Counted from the first letter of the stretch, positions 30,944 to 41,788 are shown. The stretch is 64,000 bases of DNA from Coxiella-like endosymbiont (GCF_030643785.1 NZ_CP094378.1:248001-312000), one strand, 5' to 3'. Notes: generated by a model from the letters alone, not told the origin. Program-made: numbers and translations.

Positions 30944-31189
30944 ATGTTTGATCCAAAAAACATTAATGATATCGTTACCTATCTCTTAGGATCGATACCG
31001 CCTGGAGTTAAAAACTTGCCTAAAGATTTAGAGAGAAATCTTAAAAGCATTTTACAACAATCGTTTAGTAAACTTGATTTGGTAACTCGGGAAGAATTTG
31101 ATATACAAATGAAGGTGTTAACTCGGACCCGGGCAAAATTACAGGCTCTTGAAGAAAAGCTAAACAAGCTGGAAAGACACCAAAGATAG
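30944..31189 (+). CDS. ubiK: UbiK/BMFP-family ubiquinone biosynthesis accessory factor
   Basis: An intact 81-residue protein. The C-terminal half, LVTREEFDIQMKVLTRTRAK then LQALEEKLNKLE, is the signature of the YqiC/UbiK family: a trimeric coiled coil that associates with UbiJ and lipids and supports ubiquinone synthesis under oxygen. The N-terminal half is amphipathic (DIVTYLLGSIPPGVKNLPKD). Start ATG at 30944 with gaat/aaaaggaat upstream. It sits immediately ahead of the decayed comM, the usual neighbour in gammaproteobacteria, and survives as a small island among ruins. Confidence 0.88.
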   Translation: MFDPKNINDIVTYLLGSIPPGVKNLPKDLERNLKSILQQSFSKLDLVTREEFDIQMKVLTRTRAKLQALEEKLNKLERHQR

Positions 31190-31624
31190 TATTTGTCTTT
31201 TGCCATAGTGCATAGCCCGAGCTAGCACCGGCGTTGATGCTCCTCCGGTGACTGTCCAAGTTCACTTATCTAAATGGAATGCCGAGATTTTCCATTTCCG
31301 GATTATACCCCAGGAAACGGCTGTCAAAGAAAGCCGCCATCGCGTTCGTAGTGCAATTATCAATAGCCGATTAGAATTTTTTCCATTCAGCGGATTGCCG
31401 TAAACCTTGTGCCTGCGGATCTACCTAGAGAGGGTGGGAGATTTGACTTAGCCATCGCATTGAGAATTTTAGCCGCTTCCAATCAAATCCCTCAAGATCA
31501 GTTAAATGATTATGAATTTTTACGAATTTTCAGGCGAATTGGTTTTATCCGGCGAACTTCGTACTATTCGCGGGGCTTGTCTTTTGCTATCTCCACGGTA
31601 AAAGTTGGCCGAAGTTTAATAATT

Positions 31625-31662
31625 ACTTCAGCTTGTAAAAAAAACTTCAGCTTGTAAAAAAA
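31625..31662. repeat. 19-bp perfect tandem duplication
   Basis: acttcagcttgtaaaaaaa at 31625-31643 and 31644-31662 in the comM remnant. Confidence 0.95.
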
Positions 31663-32133
31663 TAGCTGCCGATAATTCCAACATGAATGCCGATGAAGTG
31701 TCGTTAAGTGCCGCAGGTAAAATTTTCATTGCCCATCACTTACTTGACGTTTGTGCGCATTTACGAAAAGAAAATCAGGTTTGTCCCCCTCTTCTTACTT
31801 GGCAAGAAGAGGCGCAAAGTTCAGTTTGACCGTGGATGGAGGATCTGGAAATTGCTACGGTTTATTCTTTGAACAAAAAGGGTTTTGATTTTAGGTGTTG
31901 GTGGCAGCGACCCTTCCGCGCTCCACACCAATTTAACTCTACTCGAATTTTCTCGATCTAACTTTCAATTAGTAGCGGCAATGAACCCCCTGTCCTTGTG
32001 GCTACTTCGGAGATCCGAAAGGACGAGGTCGGTGTACCAGCCAGCAAGTACAGAAGTACCAATCGCGTCTTTCACTTCCCTTGTTAGATGGCATTGATTT
32101 GCATGTGGAAATCCCACCGTTGCCACCGGAATG

Positions 32134-32167
32134 GTTATTTTCCTCTTCTCGTTATTTTCCTCTTCTC
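32134..32167. repeat. 17-bp perfect tandem duplication
   Basis: gttattttcctcttctc at 32134-32150 and 32151-32167 in the comM remnant. Confidence 0.95.
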
Positions 32168-32413
32168 TGAAGTGAATGTGAGCCGAGTCTTTCCGTCCTT
32201 GCCCAGTGTGTATGCGTGGCTCAAGCGTGGAAACTTCAACGGAGTAGTAAGTCGAATGCAAGGTTAACTCAAATTAGTGAGCTCGCCGAGCATTTTCAAC
32301 TGTTGAAGGAAGATGAAAAAATTTTTCAAAACATAATCCTTCAATTGGACCTATCGACTCTCGCCCCGCCTATCACCGGGTTTTAAAAATCGCTTGCACA
32401 ATTAGCAGATTTG

Positions 32414-32930
32414 CTAAATGAGCTCTTTCTCACAAAGCGTAGTTACGAATTGAATAAAATAAAAAGGATTTCCTTCTGTTTTCTCTTGGCAGATTATCGC
32501 TAATTCTTCCACATCATCGACCGATCGATAGAAACTATCACTGAGCCAATGTTGTAGATTCTGAAGTGTTAGAGGTTTTAAATTAAGTTCAACGAACGAA
32601 CTGACCGGGTATTGTCTTTGAGAACAATTGAATAGCAGTAACGGAAAAGTCCATTGCCAATCATCAAGAAAGAGTGTCAATGGTTTTAAATATAAGAAGC
32701 AGAAATTCAAAGAAATTCTGAGAAGGTGTATTTAAATCGCATCTCGAGCACTTCAGCACTTAAGAATTCTGTACTGATCGTACTGGGAAAATCCTTCATT
32801 GGGCTTGTGATCGGCGGTCGTGAGAAGAGTGAGTTTGATGAGGACAGGGTTGTTGGGAGTCAAAGGCTTTAGTAGATAGCCAGAGATTTCTAAAGGGTCC
32901 ATCGGCGCCATCCGTTGTCTTTCCTAGATT
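32414..32930 (-). pseudogene. STAND/AAA-type signalling ATPase fragment
   Basis: Minus-strand reading gives LKPLTLFLDDWQWTFPLLLF, whose LFLDDxQW is the Walker B of predicted ATPases fused to kinases and regulators, and at the end ICQEKTEGNPFYFIQFVTTL, the KTxGNPFFxxxFL sensor motif. Between them are SSFVELNLKPLTLQNLQHWL-type helices. Only about 100-170 codons remain, with no Walker A and no partner domain, so it is a fragment of a larger regulator. It ends against the tail of comM on the other strand. Confidence 0.6.
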
Positions 32931-33300
32931 TTTTCACGTACTTCTATTGTACCTGGTTTCTTGATTTTTCGATGAATATTCCCCGCTCTTTCTTCTAACC
33001 TACTTTTTCCCCTAAAGAACTTTTTCCCTAAAGAAAGAAATTAGAAGCAAGACTGGTTAAAGCAAGATTGGTTATCGTTAAGCACAGAATTCAATCTAGG
33101 GGATAAAAGTTTGTAAGTGATACTCGCAAAAACCATTAGTGTTTATTTCTCGACTATGGATAATCGTAAATCAGGTGTTATAATGTTTCCCTTTATTTGG
33201 TCTTTTTAGCACGAAGGATTTGTGACGCAGTCAAATATAGCGAATTGTTGACAGATATAATCAAGGATAAGGAATAATTAGGAAAAGGTGCCTTATTATC
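32931..33300. other. bamA upstream region, no gene seen
   Basis: Without a recognisable gene; the usual upstream neighbours (rseP, dxr) are absent. A TTGACA hexamer at 33248-33253 lies about 50 bp before the bamA ATG, but no good -10 stands at the right spacing. An imperfect 15-bp duplication is at 33045-33074. Confidence 0.3.
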
Positions 33301-35706
33301 ATGAGAATTCATAAACGCTTCTTATTCACGATTCCAATAATTGTTTTCTATCTTCCTTTTAGTTTATCAGTCTATGCTTTTGTTATCCGTTCTATTCAAA
33401 TCCAAGGCTTGCAAGGGATTTCGAAAAGCACAGTTCGCAGTTATCTTCCGATCCATGAAGGGCAAGAATATTTTTCCCAGCGTGGCCAAGTCATTATTGA
33501 AGCACTTTATGAAACGGGATTTTTTGACAATGTTCAACTGAGCCGCCGTGGGGAGGCTCTTATTATTACCGTAAAAGAACGCCCTACAATAAGTTTGATT
33601 CGTCTTAGCGGTAATAAAGCTATTACTAGCAAAAAATTGCGGCCCATTTTGAACAAATTGGGAATTATGGAGGGACAGACCTTCGATCCTACTAAATTAA
33701 AGGAAATCGAGCAGGGGTTGGAACAGCAATATGGTGCGATGGGATACCACGCAGCCCATATATCGACTAACGTCATTAGAGAGTCTCGCAATCGCGTAGC
33801 GCTCTATATCAATATTAATGAGGACGGGATTGCGAAAGTCCTCTCCATTCAATTTGTTGGAAATCGCGCATTTAGTGCGCGCACTTTACGCAGCCAGTTT
33901 AAATTAACAACTTCTGGTTTATTTACATGTATTAGCCACGCCGATCGTTATTCACAAATTAAATTAGAAAAGGATTTAGAAAGACTTATTACATTTTATT
34001 TAAATCATGGTTATTTGCGTTTTCTAGTTGTTTCCCACGACGTTCGATGGTCGCGAGATAAACAAAGTGTTTATATCACGGTTTACGTCAATGAAGGACC
34101 GGTATACCGAATTAAGGGTTATGAGATAAGTGGTGAGACTTACGGTTTTAAAGAGCGACTTTATAGATTAATTACATTAAAACCCGGTGATGTATTTTCT
34201 CGCCAAGCCATAATTGATACCAACACAAAAATTGGTAATTTCCTAGCAGATCGGGGCTATGTATTCGCGAGAGTGACAATCATTCCAACAATTGATGATC
34301 AACAACATTTGGTCCATATAAATTTCACCATAGTGCCTGGTGAACGGGTTTATGTACGTCGGATTAATTTCCTCGGCAATCAACGCACGGATCAAGAAGT
34401 ATTGCGTCGAGAAATGCGTCAATATGAAGGAAGCACATACTCTTTATCAAAAATTGAAGAATCCAAACGACGCTTAGAATTACTGGGTTATTTGTCTGAC
34501 GTTACTTACACACCGCAACCGATACCCAACTCTCGTGACCAAGTGGATTTATATTATCACGTGAAAGAAGTTTCAGTAGGGAGAGCCAGCATTCAAGGTG
34601 GTTATTCAGATGTCTATGGGTTTTTGTATGGTGCTAGTATATCAGAACCCAATTTTATGGGAACGGGGAAGTATGTCTCGATTGGATTTCAAAATAGTCA
34701 ATACCAACAAAATTATTCCATCAATTATAACAATCCTTATTACACGACATGGGGCTTGCAGCGAGGCTTCTCAATTTATTATTCTCGTATTAAACCGGAT
34801 GCAAAATTTAACCTTGCCTCTTATTTAGAAGATGGTTATGGAGCCGATGTCACCTACGGCTATCCTGTTTCGGAACGTAATTCAATTATGTTTGGTTACG
34901 GGTTGAAAGATATCACTATCAGTCATGTCGATATCGCTAACGCTGCACCGAGTGTACTGGCTTTTTGGGACACCACTAACGAGGTGCAAAATATCAGTGC
35001 CAACTATAACCAAGTTAAATTGACAGCAGGGTGGGTTTATAATGGGCTTGATCGCACAATTTTTCCAACTAAAGGTCCTTATACGGGATTAAGCTTGGAA
35101 GTAGGTGTTCCTCTTTTTAAATCCAGTTTAGATTGTTATTTAGCAACGTACGCAGCAAAATATTATCAACCATTGGGCCATGGGTTTATTTTAAATTTAT
35201 TAGTAACCCTCGGTTATGGAGACAAATTCGGTCATGATCGGTTGCCCTTTTTCAAAAACTTTTTTGCCGGAGGAATTGGCTCTGTTCCTGCTTTCGCTCC
35301 AAATTCATTAGGTCCAAAGAATCGTTATCCACTCGGTAGTGATTTTAGCGCTATTGGTGGTAATTTAGAAACTATTTTTGGAGTGCATTTAATTTTGCCG
35401 CAATTTAGTCAAAAGGTTCGTACTGCTATTGTGTTTGATGCAGGAAATGTTTTTCAAGTACCTCGATTTCCAGGAGATATCGCAATTCCAGCACGGGGTG
35501 GTGCTTCTGATCCTGAGGCGAATATCCGGCCACAGATCATCCAAGACGATAAATTTTCTCTTAAAAATTTACGCCCCTCGTTGGGTCTTTTTGCAGAATG
35601 GTACACGCCTTTTGCGCCAATCGATTTCACTTTAGCCTTCCCGCTGAATCGTCGAGCAGGGGATAATTTCCAAGCATTTCAATTTTCTTTTGGGGTGAGC
35701 TTGTAA
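33301..35706 (+). CDS. bamA: outer membrane protein assembly factor BamA
   Basis: 801 residues: signal peptide (about 1-26, ending SVYA), five POTRA domains to about residue 425 (VIRSIQIQGLQGISKSTVRS opens the first) and a 16-strand barrel. It folds and inserts outer-membrane proteins. It leads the cluster bamA-ompH-lpxD-fabZ-lpxA, the usual order in gammaproteobacteria. Two oddities: the loop-6 segment reads GSVPAFAPNSLGPKN where the Omp85 family has the near-invariant VRGF/Y, and the chain ends FSFGVSL with leucine instead of the usual terminal aromatic residue. Both come from open, in-frame sequence. The gene is otherwise clean and is certainly essential. Confidence 0.97.
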   Translation: MRIHKRFLFTIPIIVFYLPFSLSVYAFVIRSIQIQGLQGISKSTVRSYLPIHEGQEYFSQRGQVIIEALYETGFFDNVQLSRRGEALIITVKERPTISLIRLSGNKAITSKKLRPILNKLGIMEGQTFDPTKLKEIEQGLEQQYGAMGYHAAHISTNVIRESRNRVALYININEDGIAKVLSIQFVGNRAFSARTLRSQFKLTTSGLFTCISHADRYSQIKLEKDLERLITFYLNHGYLRFLVVSHDVRWSRDKQSVYITVYVNEGPVYRIKGYEISGETYGFKERLYRLITLKPGDVFSRQAIIDTNTKIGNFLADRGYVFARVTIIPTIDDQQHLVHINFTIVPGERVYVRRINFLGNQRTDQEVLRREMRQYEGSTYSLSKIEESKRRLELLGYLSDVTYTPQPIPNSRDQVDLYYHVKEVSVGRASIQGGYSDVYGFLYGASISEPNFMGTGKYVSIGFQNSQYQQNYSINYNNPYYTTWGLQRGFSIYYSRIKPDAKFNLASYLEDGYGADVTYGYPVSERNSIMFGYGLKDITISHVDIANAAPSVLAFWDTTNEVQNISANYNQVKLTAGWVYNGLDRTIFPTKGPYTGLSLEVGVPLFKSSLDCYLATYAAKYYQPLGHGFILNLLVTLGYGDKFGHDRLPFFKNFFAGGIGSVPAFAPNSLGPKNRYPLGSDFSAIGGNLETIFGVHLILPQFSQKVRTAIVFDAGNVFQVPRFPGDIAIPARGGASDPEANIRPQIIQDDKFSLKNLRPSLGLFAEWYTPFAPIDFTLAFPLNRRAGDNFQAFQFSFGVSL

Positions 35707-35787
35707 GGGGAAGAAGAGTTGACTGGAGCTTGGTTTACATAAGAAGCTGAACTATAATGGGTACTACCTTACTTTAAGGAGAAGGTC

Positions 35788-36285
35788 ATGATGAAACGCT
35801 TATTTGCGGCTACCTATTTATCGGTGGCAATGAGTTGGGCAGTGGCTTCTATTGGGCAAACTGTGGGGACGGTAGATATGCGGCAAATTTTTCAAGCATC
35901 ACTGCAGGTTAAGAACATTAATACCCGGCTTGAAAAAGAATTTTCACCACAACGTGAAAGAATTATTAATTTAGGTAAATCCTTGCAAGAGGATACTAAA
36001 AAATTTCAACGCAATGAAGCAGTGATGAGTGAAAAAGAAAAGCAATATCTAAAAAATAAAATTGATGAAAAACAAAAGGAACTTCAACAAGCACAAGTCG
36101 AATTTCAGCAAGGATTATATAATGCACAGAATAAAGCCATGGGTGAATTTATGACAAAAATTTCAGGCGCTGTAAAAGCTATTTCTGAAAAAGAGAAAGT
36201 AGATTTGGTTTTACCAAAGGACACCGTACTCTATGCGAGAGATAGTAAAGATATCACTTCAGACGTGATTTCCGAATTGAAATAG
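35788..36285 (+). CDS. skp: periplasmic OMP chaperone Skp/OmpH
   Basis: 165 residues. A signal peptide (about 1-22, ending VASIGQ) is followed by VGTVDMRQIFQASLQVKNIN, the family start, a long charged coiled-coil arm (about 45-115, rich in K, E and Q) and a C-terminal KVDLVLPKDTVLYA, which completes the trimer core. Skp holds unfolded outer-membrane proteins for BamA. A strong ribosome binding site (aaggag) precedes two adjacent ATGs; I take the first. It lies 81 bp after bamA in the same operon. Confidence 0.95.
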   Translation: MMKRLFAATYLSVAMSWAVASIGQTVGTVDMRQIFQASLQVKNINTRLEKEFSPQRERIINLGKSLQEDTKKFQRNEAVMSEKEKQYLKNKIDEKQKELQQAQVEFQQGLYNAQNKAMGEFMTKISGAVKAISEKEKVDLVLPKDTVLYARDSKDITSDVISELK

Positions 36286-36306
36286 CCTTTAATTTTGTGA
36301 TCAAAT

Positions 36307-37353
36307 TTGAAATTAACTTATACACTCAACGAATTAGCAAACGCCATCGGTGCCACGGTGAAGGGCCATGGCGATTGCAAAATTCATAATATCGCTTCAA
36401 TTGTGAACGCTCAGCCCGGAGAAATAAGTTTCCTTGCAGATCGTAAGTATCAAAAATATTTAACACAAACAAAAGCTTCGGCATTATTATTAGATAAAAA
36501 GTTAGCAAAAAACTGTCCTATAAACGCCCTTATTATGCCGGACCCTAAGCTAGGATTTATCAAATTATTAGCTTTATTACTACCTGAAGTGAGACCAAAG
36601 CCAGGTATTCATCCCACTGCTGTTATCGGAAAGAATTGTCAAATCGATCCCACCGTACACGTTGGGTCTTATGTTGTTATAGAAGATGAAGTAGTGATTG
36701 GTTCTCGAACCATTATCGGAGCAGGAACGAGTATTGGCCGCGGCAGTCAACTGGGCGCAGATTGTTGTTTGTATAATCGGGTAACTTTATACCATCACAC
36801 CATTGTGGGTGATCGAAATATTCTTCACAGTGGTGTGGTTATTGGTGCAGATGGATTTGGTTTAGCTCAAGATGAACAACGTCGATGGATTAAGATTCCT
36901 CAAGTGGGACGAGTGGTCATTGGAGACGATGTAGAAATTGGAGCTAATACCACAATTGATCGAGGAGCACTTGAAGATACGGTAATCGGAAATGGCGTTA
37001 AATTGGATAATTTAATTATGATTGGCCATAACGTTCGCATAGGCGATCATACAGCGATTGCTGGCTGTGCTGGTGTCGCTGGAAGCACCACTATTGGACG
37101 CCATTGCATGATTGGTGCGGGTGCAGGTCTTAATGGTCATATCGATATTTGTGACAACGTCGTTATTACGGGTATGGGCATGATCCAAAAATCAATTACC
37201 AAGCCAGGGGTGTATTCGTCGGGGACAGGAATGCAACCTAGTCGTGAATGGCACAAAAGTGTCATTAGGTTTTGGCAACTCGACGAACTCGCAAAAAGAT
37301 TAAAACGATTAGAGAGGTTGTGCGATGAGCGTGATGGAAACCAGCGAGATTAA
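36307..37353 (+). CDS. lpxD: UDP-3-O-(3-hydroxyacyl)glucosamine N-acyltransferase
   Basis: 348 residues; the third step of lipid A synthesis, N-acylation of UDP-3-O-acylglucosamine by hydroxyacyl-ACP. N-terminal uridine-binding domain (to about 100), then a left-handed beta helix of many hexapeptides from [15 protein letters not shown] on, with the catalytic His in [17 protein letters not shown]. It begins at TTG (36307), 21 bp after skp, with no strong ribosome binding site. Its 3' end overlaps fabZ by 29 bp, as expected for a coupled operon. No defect is seen. Confidence 0.96.
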   Translation: MKLTYTLNELANAIGATVKGHGDCKIHNIASIVNAQPGEISFLADRKYQKYLTQTKASALLLDKKLAKNCPINALIMPDPKLGFIKLLALLLPEVRPKPGIHPTAVIGKNCQIDPTVHVGSYVVIEDEVVIGSRTIIGAGTSIGRGSQLGADCCLYNRVTLYHHTIVGDRNILHSGVVIGADGFGLAQDEQRRWIKIPQVGRVVIGDDVEIGANTTIDRGALEDTVIGNGVKLDNLIMIGHNVRIGDHTAIAGCAGVAGSTTIGRHCMIGAGAGLNGHIDICDNVVITGMGMIQKSITKPGVYSSGTGMQPSREWHKSVIRFWQLDELAKRLKRLERLCDERDGNQRD

Positions 37354-37771
37354 AAAATATATCCCCCATCGATATCCCTTTTTGTTGGTTGACCGGGTGA
37401 TAGCCATGGAAAAACACAAGTCCTTAGTGGCAATTAAAAATATCACGGCCAATGAACCTTTTTTTATGGGACATTTTCCTGTTCGTCCGGTAATGCCAGG
37501 CGTTTTGATTATTGAGTCTTTAGCACAAGCAGCGGGGATTTTAATTGTTAAATCCCTTGATTTACCTGAATACCACGAGGATATTTATTTTTTCGCTGGT
37601 GTGGATAATGCACGATTTAAGCGCGTCGTCGAACCGGGTGACCAATTAATTTTAGAAGTTAAAGTACTTAAATCTAGACGTTTGTGGAAATTTGAGGGAG
37701 AGGCAAAGGTTGAAGGACAGCTTGCCTGTAAAGCCGAATTTATGACAATAAGAGACAAAAAAAGTGATTGA
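37325..37771 (+). CDS. fabZ: 3-hydroxyacyl-ACP dehydratase FabZ
   Basis: 148 residues, hot-dog fold. It dehydrates 3-hydroxyacyl-ACP in fatty acid elongation and competes with LpxA/LpxD for the same substrate, which is why it sits in the lpx cluster. [13 protein letters not shown] at the N-terminus and [20 protein letters not shown] carry the catalytic His and Glu. Two start ATGs (37325 and 37334) lie inside the end of lpxD; either gives translational coupling. It overlaps lpxA by 8 bp. Confidence 0.97.
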   Translation: MSVMETSEIKKYIPHRYPFLLVDRVIAMEKHKSLVAIKNITANEPFFMGHFPVRPVMPGVLIIESLAQAAGILIVKSLDLPEYHEDIYFFAGVDNARFKRVVEPGDQLILEVKVLKSRRLWKFEGEAKVEGQLACKAEFMTIRDKKSD

Positions 37772-38567
37772 CGAACGAGTACTTATTCACCCTAGCGCAA
37801 AAATTGGTTCCGATGTAACTATCGGTCCCTGGACTTTCATTGGTAAAAATGCCGTAATTGGGGATGATACCCAAATCGACGCTCATGTCATGATTGGAAA
37901 AAATACCGCGATAGGAAAAAATAATAAAATTTATCCGTATGCCTCTATTGGTTCTGATCCTCAACACATCGGGTATAAAGGTCAAGAAACTCGGCTAGAG
38001 ATTGGAAATAGGAACATCATTCGTGAATTTGTGACTATTAATCGCGGTACCTACGAAGGCCATGGTGTGACCTCTATTGGTCATAATAATTATTTGATGG
38101 CCTATTCTCATGTGGCCCATGACTGTCGAGTAGGAAGTCATGTTATTTTTGCTAATACTGCTTCAATTGCGGGGCATGTTGAAGTAGGCGATCATGCAAA
38201 TTTAGGTGCTTTTTCGGGGGTTCACCAGTTTTGTCGGATTGGTGCTTATTGTTTTCTAGGGCGTGCGGCAAAGGTTTATCAAGATATTTTGCCTTACATG
38301 CTTGTTACTGGAAATCCCGGTATTCCCACAGCGTTGAATTTAGTCGGGTTGCGGCGCCATGGTTTTAATTCTAAGACGATGCAGTCATTGAAATTGGCAT
38401 ATCGGCTAATTTACCGTACTAATATTAAATTAGAAGATATCCGAATTGAGCTTGAAAAATTAGCCATGGAAACACCAGAGATTAATCAATTGTTGTTGAT
38501 GATTAATAGCTCCACTCGTGGATTTGCACGTTATAAAAATAATGAGCAACTTTCAACACACGGATAA
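37764..38567 (+). CDS. lpxA: UDP-N-acetylglucosamine acyltransferase
   Basis: 267 residues; first step of lipid A synthesis, 3-O-acylation of UDP-GlcNAc. Left-handed beta helix from [20 protein letters not shown] on; the catalytic His is in [16 protein letters not shown] and the family's G-L-N-x-x-G-L-R-R is read [13 protein letters not shown]-terminal helices end at 38567. The start is GTG at 37764, overlapping fabZ by 8 bp. It closes the cluster. Retained lpxA, lpxD and lpxB argue that the organism still makes lipid A. Confidence 0.97.
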   Translation: MIDERVLIHPSAKIGSDVTIGPWTFIGKNAVIGDDTQIDAHVMIGKNTAIGKNNKIYPYASIGSDPQHIGYKGQETRLEIGNRNIIREFVTINRGTYEGHGVTSIGHNNYLMAYSHVAHDCRVGSHVIFANTASIAGHVEVGDHANLGAFSGVHQFCRIGAYCFLGRAAKVYQDILPYMLVTGNPGIPTALNLVGLRRHGFNSKTMQSLKLAYRLIYRTNIKLEDIRIELEKLAMETPEINQLLLMINSSTRGFARYKNNEQLSTHG

Positions 38568-39385
38568 TCTTGCTTAATCTGATTTTTTCAGTTCTTTTTA
38601 GGACTCCTTTAGGTAACCTCATGCTAAAATACCAATTAAGAAATGCCACCCAGAGGCCAATCTAGCAACTAGGATTATGATGAGACTAAATAAAACTATA
38701 GAATAAAAAATATCTTACGTGGCCAACAGGTACATAATCTATTAGAAATTGTCCAGATTGTATGAAAGAAGGGAAGCTTATTATTAATTTCGCCTGATAG
38801 AAAGAAAGAGCTTGATAATGATGCATGGCCTCAAACTGTGTATTAAATAACGTTGGGCTTTAACGTTGGGCTTTTGTAAAGGGAACGGAATGAATAACGC
38901 TGGACGGATCGGTTGCGAAGGCCAGAAATAGTAGATAGAAAAACCTACAAACAAGAAATTAGAAAATTAAATATATATTTATATACTTTGAGTGGCCTCA
39001 TTATTAAGATCGGCGTAAATAATATCGCCGCGTAATTCCTTTTGATTTATAGGCTTAGTTTACATTATCATTTCATTATTGTTTTCTGAAGCTTGGTTAT
39101 TTTCTGAAGATTGGTTAGAAAAATTATTTTACAATGGAAAAATTTTGATTTTAAAAACCAGTTATTAAGTTATTATAAGTTATTATTAGAATAATAAATT
39201 ACTAACAACGTATTGTCTTTCATAATATCGATAATTGGTTTAGTAAGAAAAATAGGAACGGCAGGGCAGGCAAGCCCAAACTACGACCGGGCCCTTCCAT
39301 ATTTTTATAAATCTTCATTTGCATACTAAGCTCCATGTATGACGATAAAACGGTTATAAGCATTGTCATTGAACCCTTTATCCCT
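38568..39385. other. lpxA-lpxB convergent spacer
   Basis: About 0.8 kb with no supported gene and no clear terminator. Small direct repeats occur: aacgttgggcttt at 38849-38861 and 38862-38874, an 18-bp pair with one mismatch at 39082-39117, and a 10-bp pair at 39166-39185. An open minus-strand frame across 39220-39462 has no family features. Confidence 0.4.
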
Positions 39386-39505
39386 TTACTGTGGTGTCTG
39401 TAGAACTCTTGTACTCCCTTGTGTTTGTGTGCGATCATTTGCTTTTTTACAAGAAAAGACACTTACTAACATTACTGTTAGAACTAATATCAGTATCGTT
39501 TTCAT
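39386..39505 (-). CDS. short putative lipoprotein ORF, possibly truncated
   Basis: A ribosome binding site (gggaagag) precedes an ATG at 39505. The 39-residue product is MKTILILVLTVMLVSVFSC then KKANDRTQTQ and a short tail: a lipoprotein-type signal with a plausible lipobox (VFSC). The frame stops after 39 codons; it may be the stub of a longer lipoprotein, since the other frame stays open for another 160 bp. Function unknown. Confidence 0.4.
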   Translation of the reverse strand: MKTILILVLTVMLVSVFSCKKANDRTQTQGSTRVLQTPQ

Positions 39506-39610
39506 AACTCTTCCCTAATTCTAATAATTATCAATCTTCTACCTAATACCATAATTAATATGGTTGTTCAAAAAAATGATCAAATTTTTAAAATAAAAAA
39601 ATTAAATAAA

Positions 39611-40747
39611 TTAAGAAGTTATTAGTTTTAGGGCGATCTGTGCCGTTTTGAGGGAGGCTCCACTATCCCCTAGCTTAGCTCGAAGCCGTTTTAACTTATT
39701 TAGACAAGTCTGTCGATAAGAGTGATCTTCTAATAAGCGACAAATTTCGTTAGCAATAGCCTGAGGAGTGGCTTGATGCTGAATAAATTCAGGTGTAATG
39801 GGTTCTTCAGCCACTAAATTAGAGAGCCCAATAAATGGGACTTGAATAAGCCGTTTCCCTAACCAATAGGTCAGAGGGCTCACTTTGTAGAGAATAACAA
39901 AAGGAATTTGATGTAAAGCAATTTCTAATGTAACTGTGCCAGAAACAGCAATAGCGGCATCACATACAGAAAGTACATTATAAGTATTGTCCTCAATAAT
40001 TTTAACGTCTGGAAATAAATAATTTCGAACATCTTGAAAAGACAAATTAGGTGCCAGTGGCAACACAAATTGAGCATTAGGGAGGCGCTCTTTAATAAGG
40101 CGCGTAGCAGAAGTTATAATGGGCAACAAGCGGGCAATCTCCTGAGAACGACTTCCGGGAAATAAGCCAGTAATGGGCTTTTCTGTTGATAAATCGAATT
40201 TTTGATACACTTTTTCACGCGGCAAAGTTGGTATTGTAATGTCGATTAACGGATGTCCAACTAAACTGACGGAAATATTTTCTCGTTGATATAATCTTTC
40301 TTCGAAAGGAAATAAAACTGCCATGTGATCTACATATTTTTTTATTTTTTTAATACGACCATATCGCCATGCCCATATTTGCGGACTTACATAATAAAGA
40401 ACTTTAATTCCTACTTTTTTAGCCTGTTTAGCCATATGTAAATTAAAGCCTGGATAATCAATAAAAATTACTAAATCAGGTCGTTCGATCTTAAAGCGAT
40501 TTTTTAGACACTGGCGAGCCGCAAGTATATCACCCAATTGAGAAATTATTTCTGATACTCCAACGACTGCTAGTTTTTCGGCGTCAATAAAGATATCAAC
40601 TCCTGCCTCACGCATTCTTTTTCCGCCCATACCAGCCACTTTCAGTTGTGGATCAAGGAATTTCAGTGATTTTGTAAGATGAGCGCCAAGTAAATCTCCT
40701 GAGGCCTCACCTGCTATGATTAAAATCTGTTTTGAATGAGTGTTCAT
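39611..40747 (-). CDS. lpxB: lipid-A-disaccharide synthase
   Basis: About 378 residues from the ATG at 40747, glycosyltransferase family 19. It joins UDP-2,3-diacylglucosamine and lipid X into the lipid A disaccharide at the inner membrane. [17 protein letters not shown] is the family opening, followed by [53 protein letters not shown] and [13 protein letters not shown] longer reading from 40801 is open but would overlap the preceding gene; the ATG 1 bp after the oxidoreductase stop is preferred. Encoded apart from, and convergent with, the lpxD-lpxA cluster. Intact. Confidence 0.96.
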   Translation of the reverse strand: MNTHSKQILIIAGEASGDLLGAHLTKSLKFLDPQLKVAGMGGKRMREAGVDIFIDAEKLAVVGVSEIISQLGDILAARQCLKNRFKIERPDLVIFIDYPGFNLHMAKQAKKVGIKVLYYVSPQIWAWRYGRIKKIKKYVDHMAVLFPFEERLYQRENISVSLVGHPLIDITIPTLPREKVYQKFDLSTEKPITGLFPGSRSQEIARLLPIITSATRLIKERLPNAQFVLPLAPNLSFQDVRNYLFPDVKIIEDNTYNVLSVCDAAIAVSGTVTLEIALHQIPFVILYKVSPLTYWLGKRLIQVPFIGLSNLVAEEPITPEFIQHQATPQAIANEICRLLEDHSYRQTCLNKLKRLRAKLGDSGASLKTAQIALKLITS

Positions 40748-40748
40748 T

Positions 40749-41728
40749 TTAAGAGATAGCGATTGAAGAAATTGGAAATAGTTCGTTAGTTCGTCGCACA
40801 ATTAATGAAATTTCTAAAGCTGTCGCCAAAGCCCGTTTCCCCTCTTCTCCAGAAACTAGAGGAAGTTTGTTATGGATAATAGAATCCAGAAACGCTGATA
40901 TTTGATCAAGCAACGCATCACCTTTTTCGAACCGCTTAACTTGGCGGGTGATTTCAGGAATGCCTGGATACATTTCTTGAGTTCCTTTGCGATGGATAGC
41001 GATTTTTTTATGATCGAGGTCAATAGCAATATAGTTATCATGCTGGAAAATTCGAAGTTTGCGCTCGGTTTTAAGGTTTACACGGCTGGCCGTTACATTG
41101 GCCACGCATCCGTTGCTAAATTCAATACGGGCATTGGCAATATCAATATAAGGAGATAGCACGGAGGCGCCGCTCGCAGAGATATTTTGGATATCCGCTT
41201 TCACAATAGATTGGATGATGTCGATATCGTGAATCATCAAATCTAACACTACATTGACATCACTGCCTCGCAATTTGAAGGGAGCCAGACGCAGCGATTC
41301 AATAAACCGAGGATTAGAAATTTGAGATTCTACCGCTTTGACAGCGCTATTAAAACGTTCGAGATGACCAATTTGGAGGATGACCTTATTTTTCTGGGCA
41401 GCAGAAATTAAGTCGTCGGCCTCTTCCAAAGAAGTAGCAATGGGCTTCTCTAATAGAACGTGGATCCCATTGTCTAAAAAAAGCGTCCCACCTTATGATG
41501 CAAAGGGGTAGGAACTGCAATGCTGACTGCATCCACAAGGCCAAGGAGAGATTGGTAATTGATTACGGATTTAACGTTTAATTCGTTGGCTTTTGAACGA
41601 CACCGTTCAGGGTCGATATCACAAACGGCCACAAGCTCTGAATGCGGTAAAGCAGCATACTTATACTTTTCTGCATGATATTTGCCCAAATAGCCAACAC
41701 CAATTACGGCCGTTTTAATCTTCTTCAT
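40749..41728 (-). pseudogene. Gfo/Idh/MocA-family oxidoreductase, single frameshift at a T7 run (may be functional)
   Basis: An NAD(P)-dependent sugar-type dehydrogenase. From the ATG at 41728: MKKIKTAVIGVGYLGKYHAE (dinucleotide fold GxGxxG), VAVCDIDPERC and VDAVSIAVPTPLHH, then the frame stops at RFF. Coding-strand T7 (plus strand A7 at 41476-41482) is the break; one extra T gives FLDNGIHVLLEKPIA (the E-K-P motif) and joins the second frame, GHLERFNSAV to the end. The rebuilt length is 326 residues. It is 1 bp upstream of lpxB, an arrangement also seen in Coxiella relatives, which suggests a role in envelope sugar chemistry (inference). The rest of the frame is clean. Confidence 0.85.
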
Positions 41729-41788
41729 CGCTATTCTTAAGCGCCCTCCTCCATTCCGAAGGAGCGTAATAGTGGCATTTTTTGCCAA

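Larger units (their letters stand above)
31196..32420 (+). pseudogene. comM: ComM/YifB-type Mg-chelatase-related ATPase remnant
   Basis: ComM is a branch-migration helicase used in natural transformation. Pieces in order: a start resembling the SRAxxGxxAxxVxVExHLxxGLP opening, PADLPREGGRFDLAIALRIL (the family's PADLPKEGxRFDLPIAxGIL), LNDYEFL, AADNSNMNADEVSL-like, [11 protein letters not shown] (the MNPCPCG motif with its cysteines lost), [12 protein letters not shown], and a C-terminal LKEDEKIFQNIILQLDLS. The ATPase Walker A part is missing or unrecognisable, so a deletion is likely near 31860. Several stops. A 19-bp and a 17-bp duplication lie inside. Confidence 0.85.

Noticed and set aside
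33341-33791. Short open frames on both strands inside bamA
   Set aside because: They lie in other frames of an intact 801-codon gene and show no independent start signals.
39220-39462. Minus-strand 80-codon open frame
   Set aside because: It overlaps the better-supported short lipoprotein start in another frame and has no ribosome binding site or family pattern.
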